Of a DNA stretch of 64,000 nt, positions 9,928-18,177 are shown piece after piece. Source of the stretch: Prochlorococcus sp. AG-402-O16 (GTDB taxonomy: Bacteria; Cyanobacteriota; Cyanobacteriia; PCC-6307; Cyanobiaceae); contig QCIY01000002.1 of NCBI GenBank assembly GCA_003216415.1, positions 97,075-161,074 on the forward strand, written 5' to 3'. Each line of letters begins with the position of its first letter. Position 1 is the stretch's first letter. The translations under genes were made by a program, and so were the position numbers. The notes under the pieces were generated by a model. The model saw nothing but the letters and a program-made list of their open reading frames with translations. It did no database searches and had not been told where the DNA came from.

Positions 9928-10728
9928 ATGAATAACCTAAATTTAACCAATGAACAATTAAGTAAATTAGATTCTTTATTTGAATTAGTTAGTCAACGTC
10001 AAATAAAAGATTTCGGTAATATCAGTGCTAGCAACAAAGCAGATGGATCATTAATAACAAGTTGTGATTTATGGAGTGACAAAACAATCGTAGAAGGTCT
10101 AGCTTCAATAGCGCCAAATGAAGGTGTCCTTAGTGAAGAAGGTGGAAAGTCCATTCCCAATACAAAAGCATATTGGGTGGTCGATCCACTTGATGGGACA
10201 ACTAATTTTGCTGCTGGTATTCCATACTGGTCCATATCAGTGGCGAGGTTTGTAGATGGTAGACCTCAATCTTCTTTTTTAATAATCCCTACATTGAAAA
10301 AACAATTTGTATCCATTAAAGGTGAGGGTGTTTGGTTAAATAATCATAAATTAAATCCTAACCAAAATAATTACGAAAGTGAGTGCATTTCTTTATGTAG
10401 TAGATCTATTAAAATTCTACAAAAAAAACCAAATTCAATATTTCCTGGGAAAATAAGACTCTTAGGTGTATCAAGTTTAAATTTAACAAGTGTAGCCATG
10501 GGACAAACTTTTGGAGCAATTGAATCAACCCCAAAAATATGGGACATTGCAGCTGCCTGGCTTTTATTAGAAGAACTAAATTGTTCTATAGAGTGGTTAG
10601 AAACAGATCCTTTGAATTTAGTTTCAGGACAAAACTTAAGCGATGTTAATTTTCCATTAATTGCTTGTAGATCAATAGAAAAAATTGAACTATTAAAGCC
10701 ATGGGGTAATTTATTATTAGAAAAATAG
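9928..10728 (+). CDS. Inositol monophosphatase family phosphatase
   Basis: A 266-residue Mg2+-dependent, Li+-sensitive-type phosphatase. It has the metal motifs E70-E71 in LSEEGG, DPLDGTTNF (D86, D89, T91) and WDIAAAW with D206. Family members act on inositol-1-phosphate, histidinol phosphate, PAP or fructose-1,6-bisphosphate; in cyanobacteria several of these roles are shared among paralogues, so the substrate is left open. The ATG is preferred over a TTG six bases upstream because the TTG would overlap the TolC stop and there is nothing conserved in the two extra residues. Confidence 0.85.
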   Translation: MNNLNLTNEQLSKLDSLFELVSQRQIKDFGNISASNKADGSLITSCDLWSDKTIVEGLASIAPNEGVLSEEGGKSIPNTKAYWVVDPLDGTTNFAAGIPYWSISVARFVDGRPQSSFLIIPTLKKQFVSIKGEGVWLNNHKLNPNQNNYESECISLCSRSIKILQKKPNSIFPGKIRLLGVSSLNLTSVAMGQTFGAIESTPKIWDIAAAWLLLEELNCSIEWLETDPLNLVSGQNLSDVNFPLIACRSIEKIELLKPWGNLLLEK

Positions 10729-10816
10729 TTGCATTATAAATAAATCTTTGCTTGAAAATATCTTAATTAGATACAATTAAAAAAATATATAAGATAAATA
10801 TTTGAAGAAAATCAAT

Positions 10817-11731
10817 ATGCAACGCAGTTCAACTTGGATACTGAAAAGTTTGTGGGGAGCGTGTGAAAGATGGAGCAAATCTGATTGCATTGATCTAAGT
10901 GCTGCATTCGCGTACTACACCCTACAATCATTTTTTCCTATTCTTTTAATTTCTCTTTCAATAGCATCATGGTTCCTAGGCAAACAAGAAGGATTAGATC
11001 AAGAAATTATTTCTATTGCGGCCCAAATTTTACCCCCTTCAGTAGTTGAATTAGTAGAAACAACATTATTTAAATTAATTGATCAAGGTTTTGGAGCAGG
11101 AATTCTTGGGGCTATGTTTTTACTTTTTACAGCAGGAAATGCATATTTATCTCTTCAAAGAGGTGCAGATAGACTTTGGGAGGACGAAATCCCTTCAAAA
11201 AAAATTAATGCTGCTTGGCGAGAGCAAGCTTCGAGGTTTCTCCGAAATAGAGTTGAAGCTTTTTTGATAGTTTTCTTTATAGGTTTTTTAATGGTACTAG
11301 ATCAGATTAGTGCGAATCTCAGAATGATACCAAGTAACGTTTTGGAAAATCTTGCAGAATCAAATAATTTAATTTCTGAGTTATTACGAAAATTACCGTT
11401 ATTACAAGTTGGTCAATTCGTAATACCACTATTTGGATTTTCTCTGATGGCTCTTTTATTACAAGCACTCTTACCTAGCAGAAAAGTTCCATTAAAACCA
11501 CTTTTGCCTGGATCTTTTCTTATTGGAATTGGCTTAACGACTTTGAACCTAGCGGTAAGTAAAAGTATTCTATCCCTTGGTGCACGATTTCAAGCATATG
11601 GCTTTATTGGAGGTTTTCTTGTACTTACTCTGTGGGTCTGGCTACTAGGTGTAATTTTATATTTTGGACAATGTTGGAGTGTTGTTATTGCTAGCATGTC
11701 TTTAGTTCATAAAAAAAGACAAAAGGGATAA
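10817..11731 (+). CDS. YihY/BrkB-family membrane protein
   Basis: A 304-residue integral membrane protein with about six hydrophobic segments. The family signature is LSAAFAYYTLQSFFPILLI near the N-terminus. Further hallmarks are RGADRLWE, the LLPSRKVPLKPLLPG loop and a C-terminal GARFQAYGFIGGFLVLTLWVWLLG. Early annotations of this family as ribonuclease BN were wrong; transport or envelope roles are suspected but unproven. A TTG 15 bases upstream is an alternative start. It is followed after 9 bases by a small zinc-ribbon membrane protein. Confidence 0.85.
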   Translation: MQRSSTWILKSLWGACERWSKSDCIDLSAAFAYYTLQSFFPILLISLSIASWFLGKQEGLDQEIISIAAQILPPSVVELVETTLFKLIDQGFGAGILGAMFLLFTAGNAYLSLQRGADRLWEDEIPSKKINAAWREQASRFLRNRVEAFLIVFFIGFLMVLDQISANLRMIPSNVLENLAESNNLISELLRKLPLLQVGQFVIPLFGFSLMALLLQALLPSRKVPLKPLLPGSFLIGIGLTTLNLAVSKSILSLGARFQAYGFIGGFLVLTLWVWLLGVILYFGQCWSVVIASMSLVHKKRQKG

Positions 11732-11740
11732 AAAACTACT

Positions 11741-12082
11741 ATGAATTATTTTCTTAATGCTAATAAAAATTTACTTATTTATTCATTACTAATAATGATA
11801 GTAGTTCCCCTTTTTGGAATTAACTTTTTTATAAGCTTTCTTGGAAATATCCTTCTTTTATTATTTCTAATTCCCCTTCTTTTATTACTGCTATTATTTA
11901 TAGGTTTAAATTTTTACAAGTCAAAAATTAATATTTGTAGTAATTGTGGTGCAATATCATATGGTTTAAGTGAAACCTGCAGTAATTGTGGCACAAACTT
12001 AGAGAATTTTAGTAATATCAACCAATTAGACAAAAACCCGAGTGAAAGTACGATAGAAGTAAAAGCTGAAGAAATCAAATAA
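11741..12082 (+). CDS. Small membrane protein with a C-terminal zinc ribbon
   Basis: A 113-residue protein with two hydrophobic segments (about residues 12-34 and 36-56), then a cytoplasmic domain holding two CxxC pairs, CSNCGA and CSNCGT, 14 residues apart. The spacing is that of a rubredoxin-type zinc ribbon. An acidic tail follows. I do not recognise a named family. Its 9-base spacing after the BrkB-family gene suggests joint expression. Confidence 0.6.
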   Translation: MNYFLNANKNLLIYSLLIMIVVPLFGINFFISFLGNILLLLFLIPLLLLLLLFIGLNFYKSKINICSNCGAISYGLSETCSNCGTNLENFSNINQLDKNPSESTIEVKAEEIK

Positions 12083-12085
12083 AAT

Positions 12086-12232
12086 CTAACCTATCCCTAT
12101 CTGTCGAAGAATACTTTGTCCAGTAATTAATTCAGTTCCCAAACCAATCAAAATGCCCATCATTGCCATACGACCATTCCAAGTTTCAGCAAAATTTACA
12201 AAGCCAAACCTTTGTTGATTTTCATCATTCAT
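12086..12232 (-). CDS. hli: High-light-inducible protein (Hli/SCP)
   Basis: A 48-residue single-helix chlorophyll-binding protein. The helix contains the CAB/ELIP/HLIP motif FAETWNGRMAMMGILIGLG, with the chlorophyll-ligand pattern ExxNGRxAMxG. The tail LITGQSILRQIGIG matches the common TGQGxLxQIG ending of marine Hli proteins. These proteins bind chlorophyll and carotenoids near photosystem II assembly intermediates and dissipate energy under light or nutrient stress. It faces the zinc-ribbon gene 3' end to 3' end, with 3 bases between stops. Confidence 0.92.
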   Translation of the reverse strand: MNDENQQRFGFVNFAETWNGRMAMMGILIGLGTELITGQSILRQIGIG

Positions 12233-12301
12233 AGTTAACTACACTATCTAACTTTATATTTTAACCTTTCGTGGCAAAATTTATGATAAATAATCAATTA
12301 A

Positions 12302-12685
12302 TTATTTCACATGTCTAACACCATCCACAGGTCGATACTCATCTCCAGTTAATTCTTCATATATAATTGCTGGCAAGCCTGTATCAAACATTGTTTGCAA
12401 AGCTTCCTTTAGCATAGGATTCCAGCCTCCAGTACTTACTTTCCCATGTCTTACCGTCCAATCCCAAGTACCCTGTAAATCCCGAGGTATTCTTCCCTCT
12501 CTATCTCTACGAGCGACTAAATCTAAAGATTCAACTAAACCAACAATAATTGGATTTTTACCATAAGAAGGAGTAAGGCTTAGCTCAAGTCTTACAGGAT
12601 CTTCTTTAACCATTTTCAAACGAAACCTTGGTGGCAACTTAAGAGATCTTATGACCGCTGAAACAATTTTTGTTCTTAATTCCAA
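12302..12685 (-). CDS. Conserved cyanobacterial protein of unknown function
   Basis: A 127-residue soluble protein with no signal peptide. Distinctive segments are KLPPRFRLKMVKEDPVRLEL, GLVESLDLVARRDREGRIPR and DLQGTWDWTVRHGKVSTGGW, ending in YRPVDGVRHVK. Its many charged, invariant-looking tryptophan/glycine motifs suggest strong constraint. I recall similar proteins across cyanobacteria but no assigned function or catalytic motif. It is followed downstream by the divergent-facing Hli gene and preceded by the DUF2973 gene on the same strand, about 27 bases away. Confidence 0.6.
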   Translation of the reverse strand: MELRTKIVSAVIRSLKLPPRFRLKMVKEDPVRLELSLTPSYGKNPIIVGLVESLDLVARRDREGRIPRDLQGTWDWTVRHGKVSTGGWNPMLKEALQTMFDTGLPAIIYEELTGDEYRPVDGVRHVK

Positions 12686-12712
12686 TTTTTTTTACCTTAA
12701 ATTTTAAAAATA

Positions 12713-12988
12713 CTAATCAGTTGTTGAACCCCTTTCTTCTATTGTAGAGTCATTATCATTTGAAAATCTCACTGTTAGTAATTCCTCTTCTGTTATATTT
12801 CCTGATTTATCAAGAAGTTCAGGGTGTATAGTGTATTTTTTTTGTTTAAAATTTGATTTGTAAATATGTTTTTTTTCGGTGCCAGAAATACCCCAACCAT
12901 TGGACATTACTTTAAAAGCTTTCCAGACTAGATAAGTTAAAGCAGCTGAATATATAATAGGAAAAAGGATAGTCATCAAACTTATCAA
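12713..12988 (-). CDS. DUF2973-like small membrane protein
   Basis: A 91-residue protein: one N-terminal membrane helix (MTILFPIIYSAALTYLVWKA) and a cytoplasmic part with YTIHPELLDKSGNITEEELL followed by LTVRF. The HPELLD-x-x-G-x-x-x-x-E-x-LL pattern is that of DUF2973, a short cyanobacterial family. The real start may be the second methionine (12976), directly before the helix. The tail is acidic. Function unknown. Confidence 0.6.
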   Translation of the reverse strand: MISLMTILFPIIYSAALTYLVWKAFKVMSNGWGISGTEKKHIYKSNFKQKKYTIHPELLDKSGNITEEELLTVRFSNDNDSTIEERGSTTD

Positions 12989-13152
12989 TTAATTAGATAT
13001 ATGATTAACATCATAGCCCGAAAAAAAGAAAATTAGCTAATTTAAGGTAATAAATTCTTCTCTTGATTAAATTTAATTTTTTTAGTAGTTATATTAAAAC
13101 TACATTAATAATATGAACTTAATCTTTTTAAAAAAACATAAGAAATTCAAAA

Positions 13153-14274
13153 TTGAAAAGTTACAACCACAAGCTATTATTATTAACTTCCGCAATTACA
13201 ATGGCTATTATATGCCCTACAAATGTAATATCACAAACATACACTAAACCAAAAATTAATGAAGTTAATATATATTCAAAGAAATCTTTCATAACTAAAG
13301 CTGTAGAAAGAACTGGTGCTTCTGTTGTGACAATTGATACTCAAAGATATGTTAAAAAAAGAATATTTCCAAGAAATTCTCAACCGTTTCTAGACCCATA
13401 TTTTGAAAGATTTTTTGGATTAGATTTACCTAACGAAAATCAGCCAAGGATAGAGCAAAACCAAGGAAGTGGATTTATATTCGCAGATGGACTTGTAATG
13501 ACTAATGCTCATGTTGTAAATGGATCGGATAAGGTAACTGTTGGTCTAACCAATGGCAAAAAATTAAACGCAAAACTTATAGGGCAAGATTTTTTTACCG
13601 ATATAGCTGTTCTTAAGATTGAAGGAAAAGGACCATGGCCAAAAGCGAAACTGGGTGATTCAGCAAAAATTAAAGTTGGTGATTGGGCAATAGCAGTTGG
13701 AAATCCATTCGGTCTTGAAAACACAGTTACGCTTGGTATCATTAGCAATCTAAATAGAAACGTCAATCAATTAGGAATATACGATAAAAAACTTGACCTA
13801 ATACAAACAGATGCTGCTATAAATCCTGGAAATTCTGGAGGTCCACTTTTGAATAGTTATGGCGAAGTCATTGGTATTAATACCTTGATCAGATCAGGTC
13901 CAGGAGCAGGTTTAAGTTTCGCAATCCCAATAAATAAAGCTAAGGAAATTGCTTATCAACTAATAAATAATGGGAAAGTAGTACATCCTATGATTGGAAT
14001 TAGCCTAATAGATGTAGGAGATTCTCAAACAAACAATAATAGCGTAAAAGTTGGTTATGTAGTACCAAATAGTCCAGCTCAAAAGAGTGGAATTATGGTA
14101 AATGACATAATCATAAAAGTTGGTAATAAAGATATTGAAACAGCTTCAGACATTATTAGTCAAATAAGCAAAAATGGTATTAATAAACAAATAAATATAT
14201 TGTTGAAGCGTAGAAATAAATTGATTAAGTTAAAAGTTAAACCAATTGATATTACTAAATTACAAAATAACTAA
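13153..14274 (+). CDS. Deg/HtrA-family serine protease
   Basis: A 373-residue exported trypsin-like protease with a C-terminal PDZ domain, the HhoA/HhoB/HtrA type of cyanobacteria. A signal peptide covers about residues 1-28. The catalytic triad is visible as H120 (TNAHVV), D150 (FTDIAVLKI) and S228 (NPGNSGGPL). The PDZ domain begins near residue 275 with HPMIGISLIDVG and includes VPNSPAQKSGIMVNDIIIKVG. Such enzymes degrade misfolded periplasmic or thylakoid-lumen proteins. The start is a TTG; no ATG lies in frame upstream and this one places the signal peptide correctly. Confidence 0.92.
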   Translation: MKSYNHKLLLLTSAITMAIICPTNVISQTYTKPKINEVNIYSKKSFITKAVERTGASVVTIDTQRYVKKRIFPRNSQPFLDPYFERFFGLDLPNENQPRIEQNQGSGFIFADGLVMTNAHVVNGSDKVTVGLTNGKKLNAKLIGQDFFTDIAVLKIEGKGPWPKAKLGDSAKIKVGDWAIAVGNPFGLENTVTLGIISNLNRNVNQLGIYDKKLDLIQTDAAINPGNSGGPLLNSYGEVIGINTLIRSGPGAGLSFAIPINKAKEIAYQLINNGKVVHPMIGISLIDVGDSQTNNNSVKVGYVVPNSPAQKSGIMVNDIIIKVGNKDIETASDIISQISKNGINKQINILLKRRNKLIKLKVKPIDITKLQNN

Positions 14275-14279
14275 AAGTC

Positions 14280-14423
14280 TCAACAGTCGTTCTGTTTAAG
14301 TATTTCCACACACATAGAAATACAATTACCATCATGTATATCACAGGTTGAAATACATTCAAAATAACTTTCAATAGGATCAGCAATTTTATACTGTTTT
14401 TCTTGGAAATCGAAATTTTTCAT
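14280..14423 (-). CDS. Small cysteine-rich protein
   Basis: A 47-residue peptide beginning MKNFDFQEKQYKIADPIESY, with five cysteines in the second half: CISTC, then CISMC, then a final C as the last residue. The paired CxxxC-x(7)-CxxxC arrangement is compatible with a small metal site or a helical-hairpin disulfide (CHCH-like) peptide. No signal peptide. It is convergent with the Deg protease, with 5 bases between the stops. I do not recognise the family; regular coding character and an ATG start support it as real. Confidence 0.55.
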   Translation of the reverse strand: MKNFDFQEKQYKIADPIESYFECISTCDIHDGNCISMCVEILKQNDC

Positions 14424-14586
14424 ATAAATTTTTAAAACTTATTTTGTATTTTTAAGATTAAACAAGGACCGTAAAATTTGTAAAGTGAAATAAGTGATCT
14501 TGCCTAGCCAAATGTAAACATTGTTAAAATAAACCAAACTTTCAGCAACGATAATTATTTATTAATTACTAAATTTTTTGTGCTTT

Positions 14587-16197
14587 TTATTTTTTTTCTA
14601 AAAAGTATTCGTAATTGCCATCATATGAAAATAACTTTGAATCCTTAATTTCAACAATTCGATTTGCAACCTTTGAAATAAAATATCGATCATGAGAAAT
14701 GATTAATAACGAACCTTTATAATTATTAATTGCTAATTCTAGATTTTCTTTAGATTGCAGATCCAAATGATTAGTTGGCTCGTCCAATAGCAGAAAATTA
14801 CTCGGATTCATAATAATAAGAGCCAATGCTAATCTTGCCTTTTCTCCACCACTGAGTTGTTTAATATATTTAAAAACAGTTTCATCGTAAAAACCAAAAC
14901 CTCCTAAAAACGTTCTTACTTTTTTTTGTGGCCATTCAGGAGATTTATTACATATTAAATCAATAACCCTTTCCTCTTGTGAAAGTGCTTCAGCCTGGTT
15001 CTGTTCATAATAACTAGTTTTTATATTATGTTTACCAAGATTAATTTCTCCAATTTCAGGAGATATTTTTTTCATAATAATTTGAAGCAATGTAGATTTA
15101 CCACAACCATTAGGTCCTAATATTGCTATTTTCTCACCCGATGAAATCTTTAGATTAACATCTAAAAAAAGAATCTTATCATCATAACTATGCGATAAAT
15201 TTCTGATATTTAGAACTGATTTTCCAGAGCGTGGACATTCTGGAAAATCAAAAGAAGGACTTTTTGATTTTGTTATGGGAGCTTCAATTTTAGAAATTTT
15301 TTTTAATTGTTTTTCTCTACTCTTTGCCTGAGAACTTCTAGTTGCACTAGCTCTAAATCTATCTATATACTTCTTCTGAATCTCAATTTCTTTTTGTTGT
15401 AATTGATATGCCTTATTTTGTGATTCTTCATTTAAAGATTTCTGCTCAATAAAAAAAGTATAATTTCCATTATATATTTCGGATATTCCTCTATCTATAA
15501 AAATTATTTTTTTACATAATTTGTCTAAAAAATATCTATCGTGGCTAATAATTATTATTGCAATCTTAAGAGACGATAGATATTCCTCCAGCCAAAAAAT
15601 AGTATCTAAATCTAAATGATTGGTTGGTTCATCAAGTAAAAGTAAATCAGGTTTTTGTAGAATTATTTTTCCAAGTGCAATTTTCATCTGCCAGCCACCT
15701 GAAAAATTTCCAACTAATTTATCGGCATCTTCTGTAGAAAAACCTAATTTTGGTAATATTTTTTCTACATCAGATTGCATTTTATACCCGCCTAAAGCTT
15801 CAAATTTTAATTGATATTTTGCTAGTTGATTTACTAATTTTTCAAGTTCATCAGAATGTTTTTTAGTATCCAATGATTTCATTTTATTCTCAATCTCTAA
15901 AAGTTTGATGGCAATAATTTGAATATCTTTGAAAGAACTTTCTAATTCCTCTCTAACTGAATGATTTAAGTTGCAATCAAACTCTTGTTTTAAATAGGCA
16001 ATTTTAGGATTACCTTCTTTGATGATTACTCCACTTGTTTGTTCTTCCTCTCCAATTAAAATCTTAAATTGGGTTGACTTACCTGCACCATTTGAACCAA
16101 CTAAGCCAACTTTTTCTCCCTTCCTAATTTCCCAATTAATATTTTTTAAAACAACGTCAGTAGCATAAATTTTGCTTACTCCTTCGAATCTAATCAC
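14587..16197 (-). CDS. ABC-F family ATPase (ribosome-associated type)
   Basis: A 536-residue protein with two ATP-binding cassettes and no membrane domain. The first has GSNGAGKST near residue 35, FSGGWQMKIALG and LLLDEPTNHLDLDT. The second has [23 protein letters not shown] and LLLDEPTNHLDLQ. The segment between them (about residues 240-325) is charged and helical, as in the ABC-F linker (P-site tRNA interaction motif). ABC-F proteins bind the ribosomal E site and relieve translational stalls. The subtype cannot be assigned with certainty. Confidence 0.9.
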   Translation of the reverse strand: MIRFEGVSKIYATDVVLKNINWEIRKGEKVGLVGSNGAGKSTQFKILIGEEEQTSGVIIKEGNPKIAYLKQEFDCNLNHSVREELESSFKDIQIIAIKLLEIENKMKSLDTKKHSDELEKLVNQLAKYQLKFEALGGYKMQSDVEKILPKLGFSTEDADKLVGNFSGGWQMKIALGKIILQKPDLLLLDEPTNHLDLDTIFWLEEYLSSLKIAIIIISHDRYFLDKLCKKIIFIDRGISEIYNGNYTFFIEQKSLNEESQNKAYQLQQKEIEIQKKYIDRFRASATRSSQAKSREKQLKKISKIEAPITKSKSPSFDFPECPRSGKSVLNIRNLSHSYDDKILFLDVNLKISSGEKIAILGPNGCGKSTLLQIIMKKISPEIGEINLGKHNIKTSYYEQNQAEALSQEERVIDLICNKSPEWPQKKVRTFLGGFGFYDETVFKYIKQLSGGEKARLALALIIMNPSNFLLLDEPTNHLDLQSKENLELAINNYKGSLLIISHDRYFISKVANRIVEIKDSKLFSYDGNYEYFLEKK

Positions 16198-16268
16198 TGT
16201 TAAAAAATAGAATTTACAAAATTTGAGGCTTATTTACTAAAAAATATTTTGTGGAATAAAATTGAATT

Positions 16269-16445
16269 ATGAAAAGAATAGAACAAATTGTAGTAATTTT
16301 CATAGCTGCAGCTCTTGCAATTCCAAGTTATTGGTTTTTTTGGACTTTAGCTGGTGGAGGTGGCTATAACAAAAGAATAAAACCGATCACTAACCAAAAC
16401 AATGATTATTCGAAACCTTTACCTAAAGACCTCCTCGAGCCTTAA
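16269..16445 (+). CDS. Small single-helix membrane protein
   Basis: A 58-residue protein with an N-terminal membrane helix (IVVIFIAAALAIPSYWFFW), a glycine patch (AGGGGYNK) and a polar tail. The start is ATG. Its 3' end overlaps the convergent Nif11-like gene by 23 bases, unusual here where convergent genes mostly just meet. No named family recognised. The hydrophobic profile and the start context favour a real gene, but evidence is moderate. Confidence 0.5.
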   Translation: MKRIEQIVVIFIAAALAIPSYWFFWTLAGGGGYNKRIKPITNQNNDYSKPLPKDLLEP

Positions 16446-16653
16446 CTAACCACATTTTAGTTGCATCATCGTCAATAGTACTCAAATATTCAATAACCTC
16501 TTCTTTAGTTACAGAAATATTTAAATCATTGCCAATATCACATATTTTATCCAAGGCCTTTTTTGGATTAGTCAAAGCTGTCATAAACAAACTTTGTTTT
16601 TTTATGGAGTCGTTTGCTATTAACTTATAAAGCTTTTCAGCATTACTAGACAT
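16423..16653 (-). CDS. Nif11-like short protein ending in a GG-type motif
   Basis: A 76-residue acidic helical protein. The centre (ALTNPKKALDKICDIG, then NISVTKEEVIEYL) resembles the Nif11 domain, in which a helix with a conserved aliphatic-lysine-aspartate/glutamate pattern is followed by 'G-x-x-x-T-x-E-E-L'. The chain ends ...LVKARGGL. In Nif11-type leader peptides a double glycine marks the cleavage site before a core peptide; here the protein stops one residue after GG, so no core peptide is encoded. It may be a stand-alone Nif11 protein. Confidence in the coding region is high, in the family modest. Confidence 0.6.
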   Translation of the reverse strand: MSSNAEKLYKLIANDSIKKQSLFMTALTNPKKALDKICDIGNDLNISVTKEEVIEYLSTIDDDATKMWLVKARGGL

Positions 16654-16688
16654 GTTGTTTAAAATCTATTTAATAATAGGTTATTACT

Positions 16689-17027
16689 TCAAGCTACATT
16701 TTGTTCATTATATTTATTAATAGATAAATCATTATCTGTATCTTTTATTTCTTTTGCTGATGCATCTGCCATACTTCTTGCGTCCAAACATAAAACCTTT
16801 CTTAGTTTCGCAAAGTTAGCTGCATGAGATTTTCTACCATCTTTTTGTGCATAATATTCAGATTGTTGAAGAATATGGTGAAGATGAGTTAACAAATATG
16901 GACTAATTACTGCTGATACCAAAACATCACTATTTTCTTTATCTTGAGATTCAGAATTAACTAGTCTTTTTTTCTTTTTATCAATTATCGACCTTTTAGG
17001 TGAATCAAGTTTTCTTGAATTTTTCAT
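16689..17027 (-). CDS. Conserved small protein, unknown function
   Basis: A 112-residue basic protein starting MKNSRKLDSPKRS. The first 35 residues are lysine-rich and disordered. Residues about 40-90 form a helical block (VISPYLLTHLHHILQQSEYYAQ, then RKSHAANFAKLRKVLCLDARSM). An upstream in-frame ATG would add 20 residues that run into the putative operator, so the internal start is preferred. It is divergent from the ribbon-helix-helix gene; the 118 bases between them contain an inverted repeat. Positional logic suggests control by that regulator. Confidence 0.5.
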   Translation of the reverse strand: MKNSRKLDSPKRSIIDKKKKRLVNSESQDKENSDVLVSAVISPYLLTHLHHILQQSEYYAQKDGRKSHAANFAKLRKVLCLDARSMADASAKEIKDTDNDLSINKYNEQNVA

Positions 17028-17078
17028 GGTGCAATAAAAACAATTAATTGATACGGGCATATATTTCCTTACTAATAA

Positions 17079-17115
17079 TATACACAAAGATAGTATCCTT
17101 GACTAACTGTGTATA
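17079..17115. promoter_or_regulatory. Inverted repeat in a divergent promoter region (candidate RHH operator)
   Basis: Perfect 8-base arms TATACACA (17079-17086) and TGTGTATA (17108-17115) are separated by 21 bases. The right arm overlaps a good -10-like hexamer, TATACT (17112-17117). A TTGACT sits in the spacer. The repeat lies between two divergent genes, one encoding a ribbon-helix-helix protein, which is where an autoregulatory operator would be expected. The arms are visible; the regulatory role is inference. Confidence 0.4.
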
Positions 17116-17145
17116 CTAATAAGTAACAGTTATTCACTTTGACTC

Positions 17146-17448
17146 ATGGCTACCCGTCAAAATTCAACAAATGGGAAGCCTAAATCTCCCAGAATTCAAG
17201 TAGTTCTTCCGGAATTAATTTGTAAGCAGCTGTCTATTTTAGCCACGAAAGAATCTAGGACAGTTAGTAATATGGCTAAAGTATTAATTCAAGAAGGTTT
17301 AAAAGAATACTTTGAGAAAGAGGGCAAAGGAATCGTCCCAGATAATAATTTAAATACAGATAAATTTAGAGACGAACTTGAAAAACAAAGTGTCAGAAGA
17401 TTAAAAAGAACTCCTCAAAGGATTAGATACTATAAAAAATCTGATTAA
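17146..17448 (+). CDS. Ribbon-helix-helix (CopG/Arc-like) DNA-binding protein
   Basis: A 100-residue basic protein. Residues 15-57 show the RHH plan: a short strand (RIQVVLPELICKQL), helix A (SILATKESR), the TVSNMAKVL turn and helix B ending QEGLKEYF. The alternating residues R-Q-V of the strand would contact DNA as a dimer. The C-terminal 40 residues are charged and end RLKRTPQRIRYYKKSD, possibly also DNA- or RNA-binding. No toxin partner is adjacent, so an antitoxin role is not supported. Promoter region contains an inverted repeat. Confidence 0.7.
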   Translation: MATRQNSTNGKPKSPRIQVVLPELICKQLSILATKESRTVSNMAKVLIQEGLKEYFEKEGKGIVPDNNLNTDKFRDELEKQSVRRLKRTPQRIRYYKKSD

Positions 17449-17454
17449 AAATGA

Positions 17455-18159
17455 TCAATCTTGAGGTAATTTCTGTAAATCTACAGTTTTGCCCATGACT
17501 ACCAAAATATTTCCTCTTTCCAAAATATATTTTGCAGGAGGATTAACTGTTAACTCTTCCGCGGGTCCTGCTGCAAGAACATTTACTAAATAATTTTTTC
17601 TCAAATTTAAATCTCTCAAGGATCTTCCGATAAATTCCTCTGGAACAGTTATTTCATCTATACCAGTTTGGTTATCTAGTTCTAATCTCTCAATTAGGTT
17701 TGGTCTAACCAATTCTAAACCTAATCTTTCTCCTTGCATTCTAGAAGGGAAGACAACTTTATCTGCACCTACCCTTTTTAACATTTTTTCGTGCAAATCA
17801 CTCGTAGCTCTTGCTATTACTCTTTTCACTTTGCTACCTTCACTATCCTTAGCAATAAGTGTTGTAGTTATACTTGCTTCAATAGGTTCACTTATACCTA
17901 CTACAACAGTATTCATTTCAAGTATCCCAGATTCCCTCATAGACTCTTCATCAGTACAATCTACAACTCTAGCTTCTATTGAAGGCTCCAATTGTCTCAA
18001 ATCATCAATAGCTTTTTCCGAATAGTCTGCAGCCAAAACATCTGCACCATTACTTATTAGTTCTCTACAAACTGCGGTTCCAAATCTTCCAACGCCTACA
18101 ACTGCAAAAGTGAGGGTTTCCTTTTCTTTATTTTGAGACCACTGCCACCAATCAGCCAT
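17455..18159 (-). CDS. ktrA: KtrA/TrkA-type K+ uptake regulatory subunit
   Basis: A 234-residue cytoplasmic RCK protein. It has an N-terminal Rossmann domain (VVGVGRFGTAVCREL near residues 20-34, acidic strand end VLAADYSEKA binding the nucleotide ribose) and a C-terminal TrkA_C domain (about residues 150-230). It forms an octameric ring that gates the KtrB channel in response to ATP/ADP or NAD(H). It is the last gene of a three-gene transcript, 18 bases after ktrB. Confidence 0.88.
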   Translation of the reverse strand: MADWWQWSQNKEKETLTFAVVGVGRFGTAVCRELISNGADVLAADYSEKAIDDLRQLEPSIEARVVDCTDEESMRESGILEMNTVVVGISEPIEASITTTLIAKDSEGSKVKRVIARATSDLHEKMLKRVGADKVVFPSRMQGERLGLELVRPNLIERLELDNQTGIDEITVPEEFIGRSLRDLNLRKNYLVNVLAAGPAEELTVNPPAKYILERGNILVVMGKTVDLQKLPQD

Positions 18160-18177
18160 AATAAAATTAAGTGAATC

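Noticed and set aside
17146..17448. RHH protein as an antitoxin
   Set aside because: No toxin-like partner follows in the same direction; the next gene is convergent ktrA.
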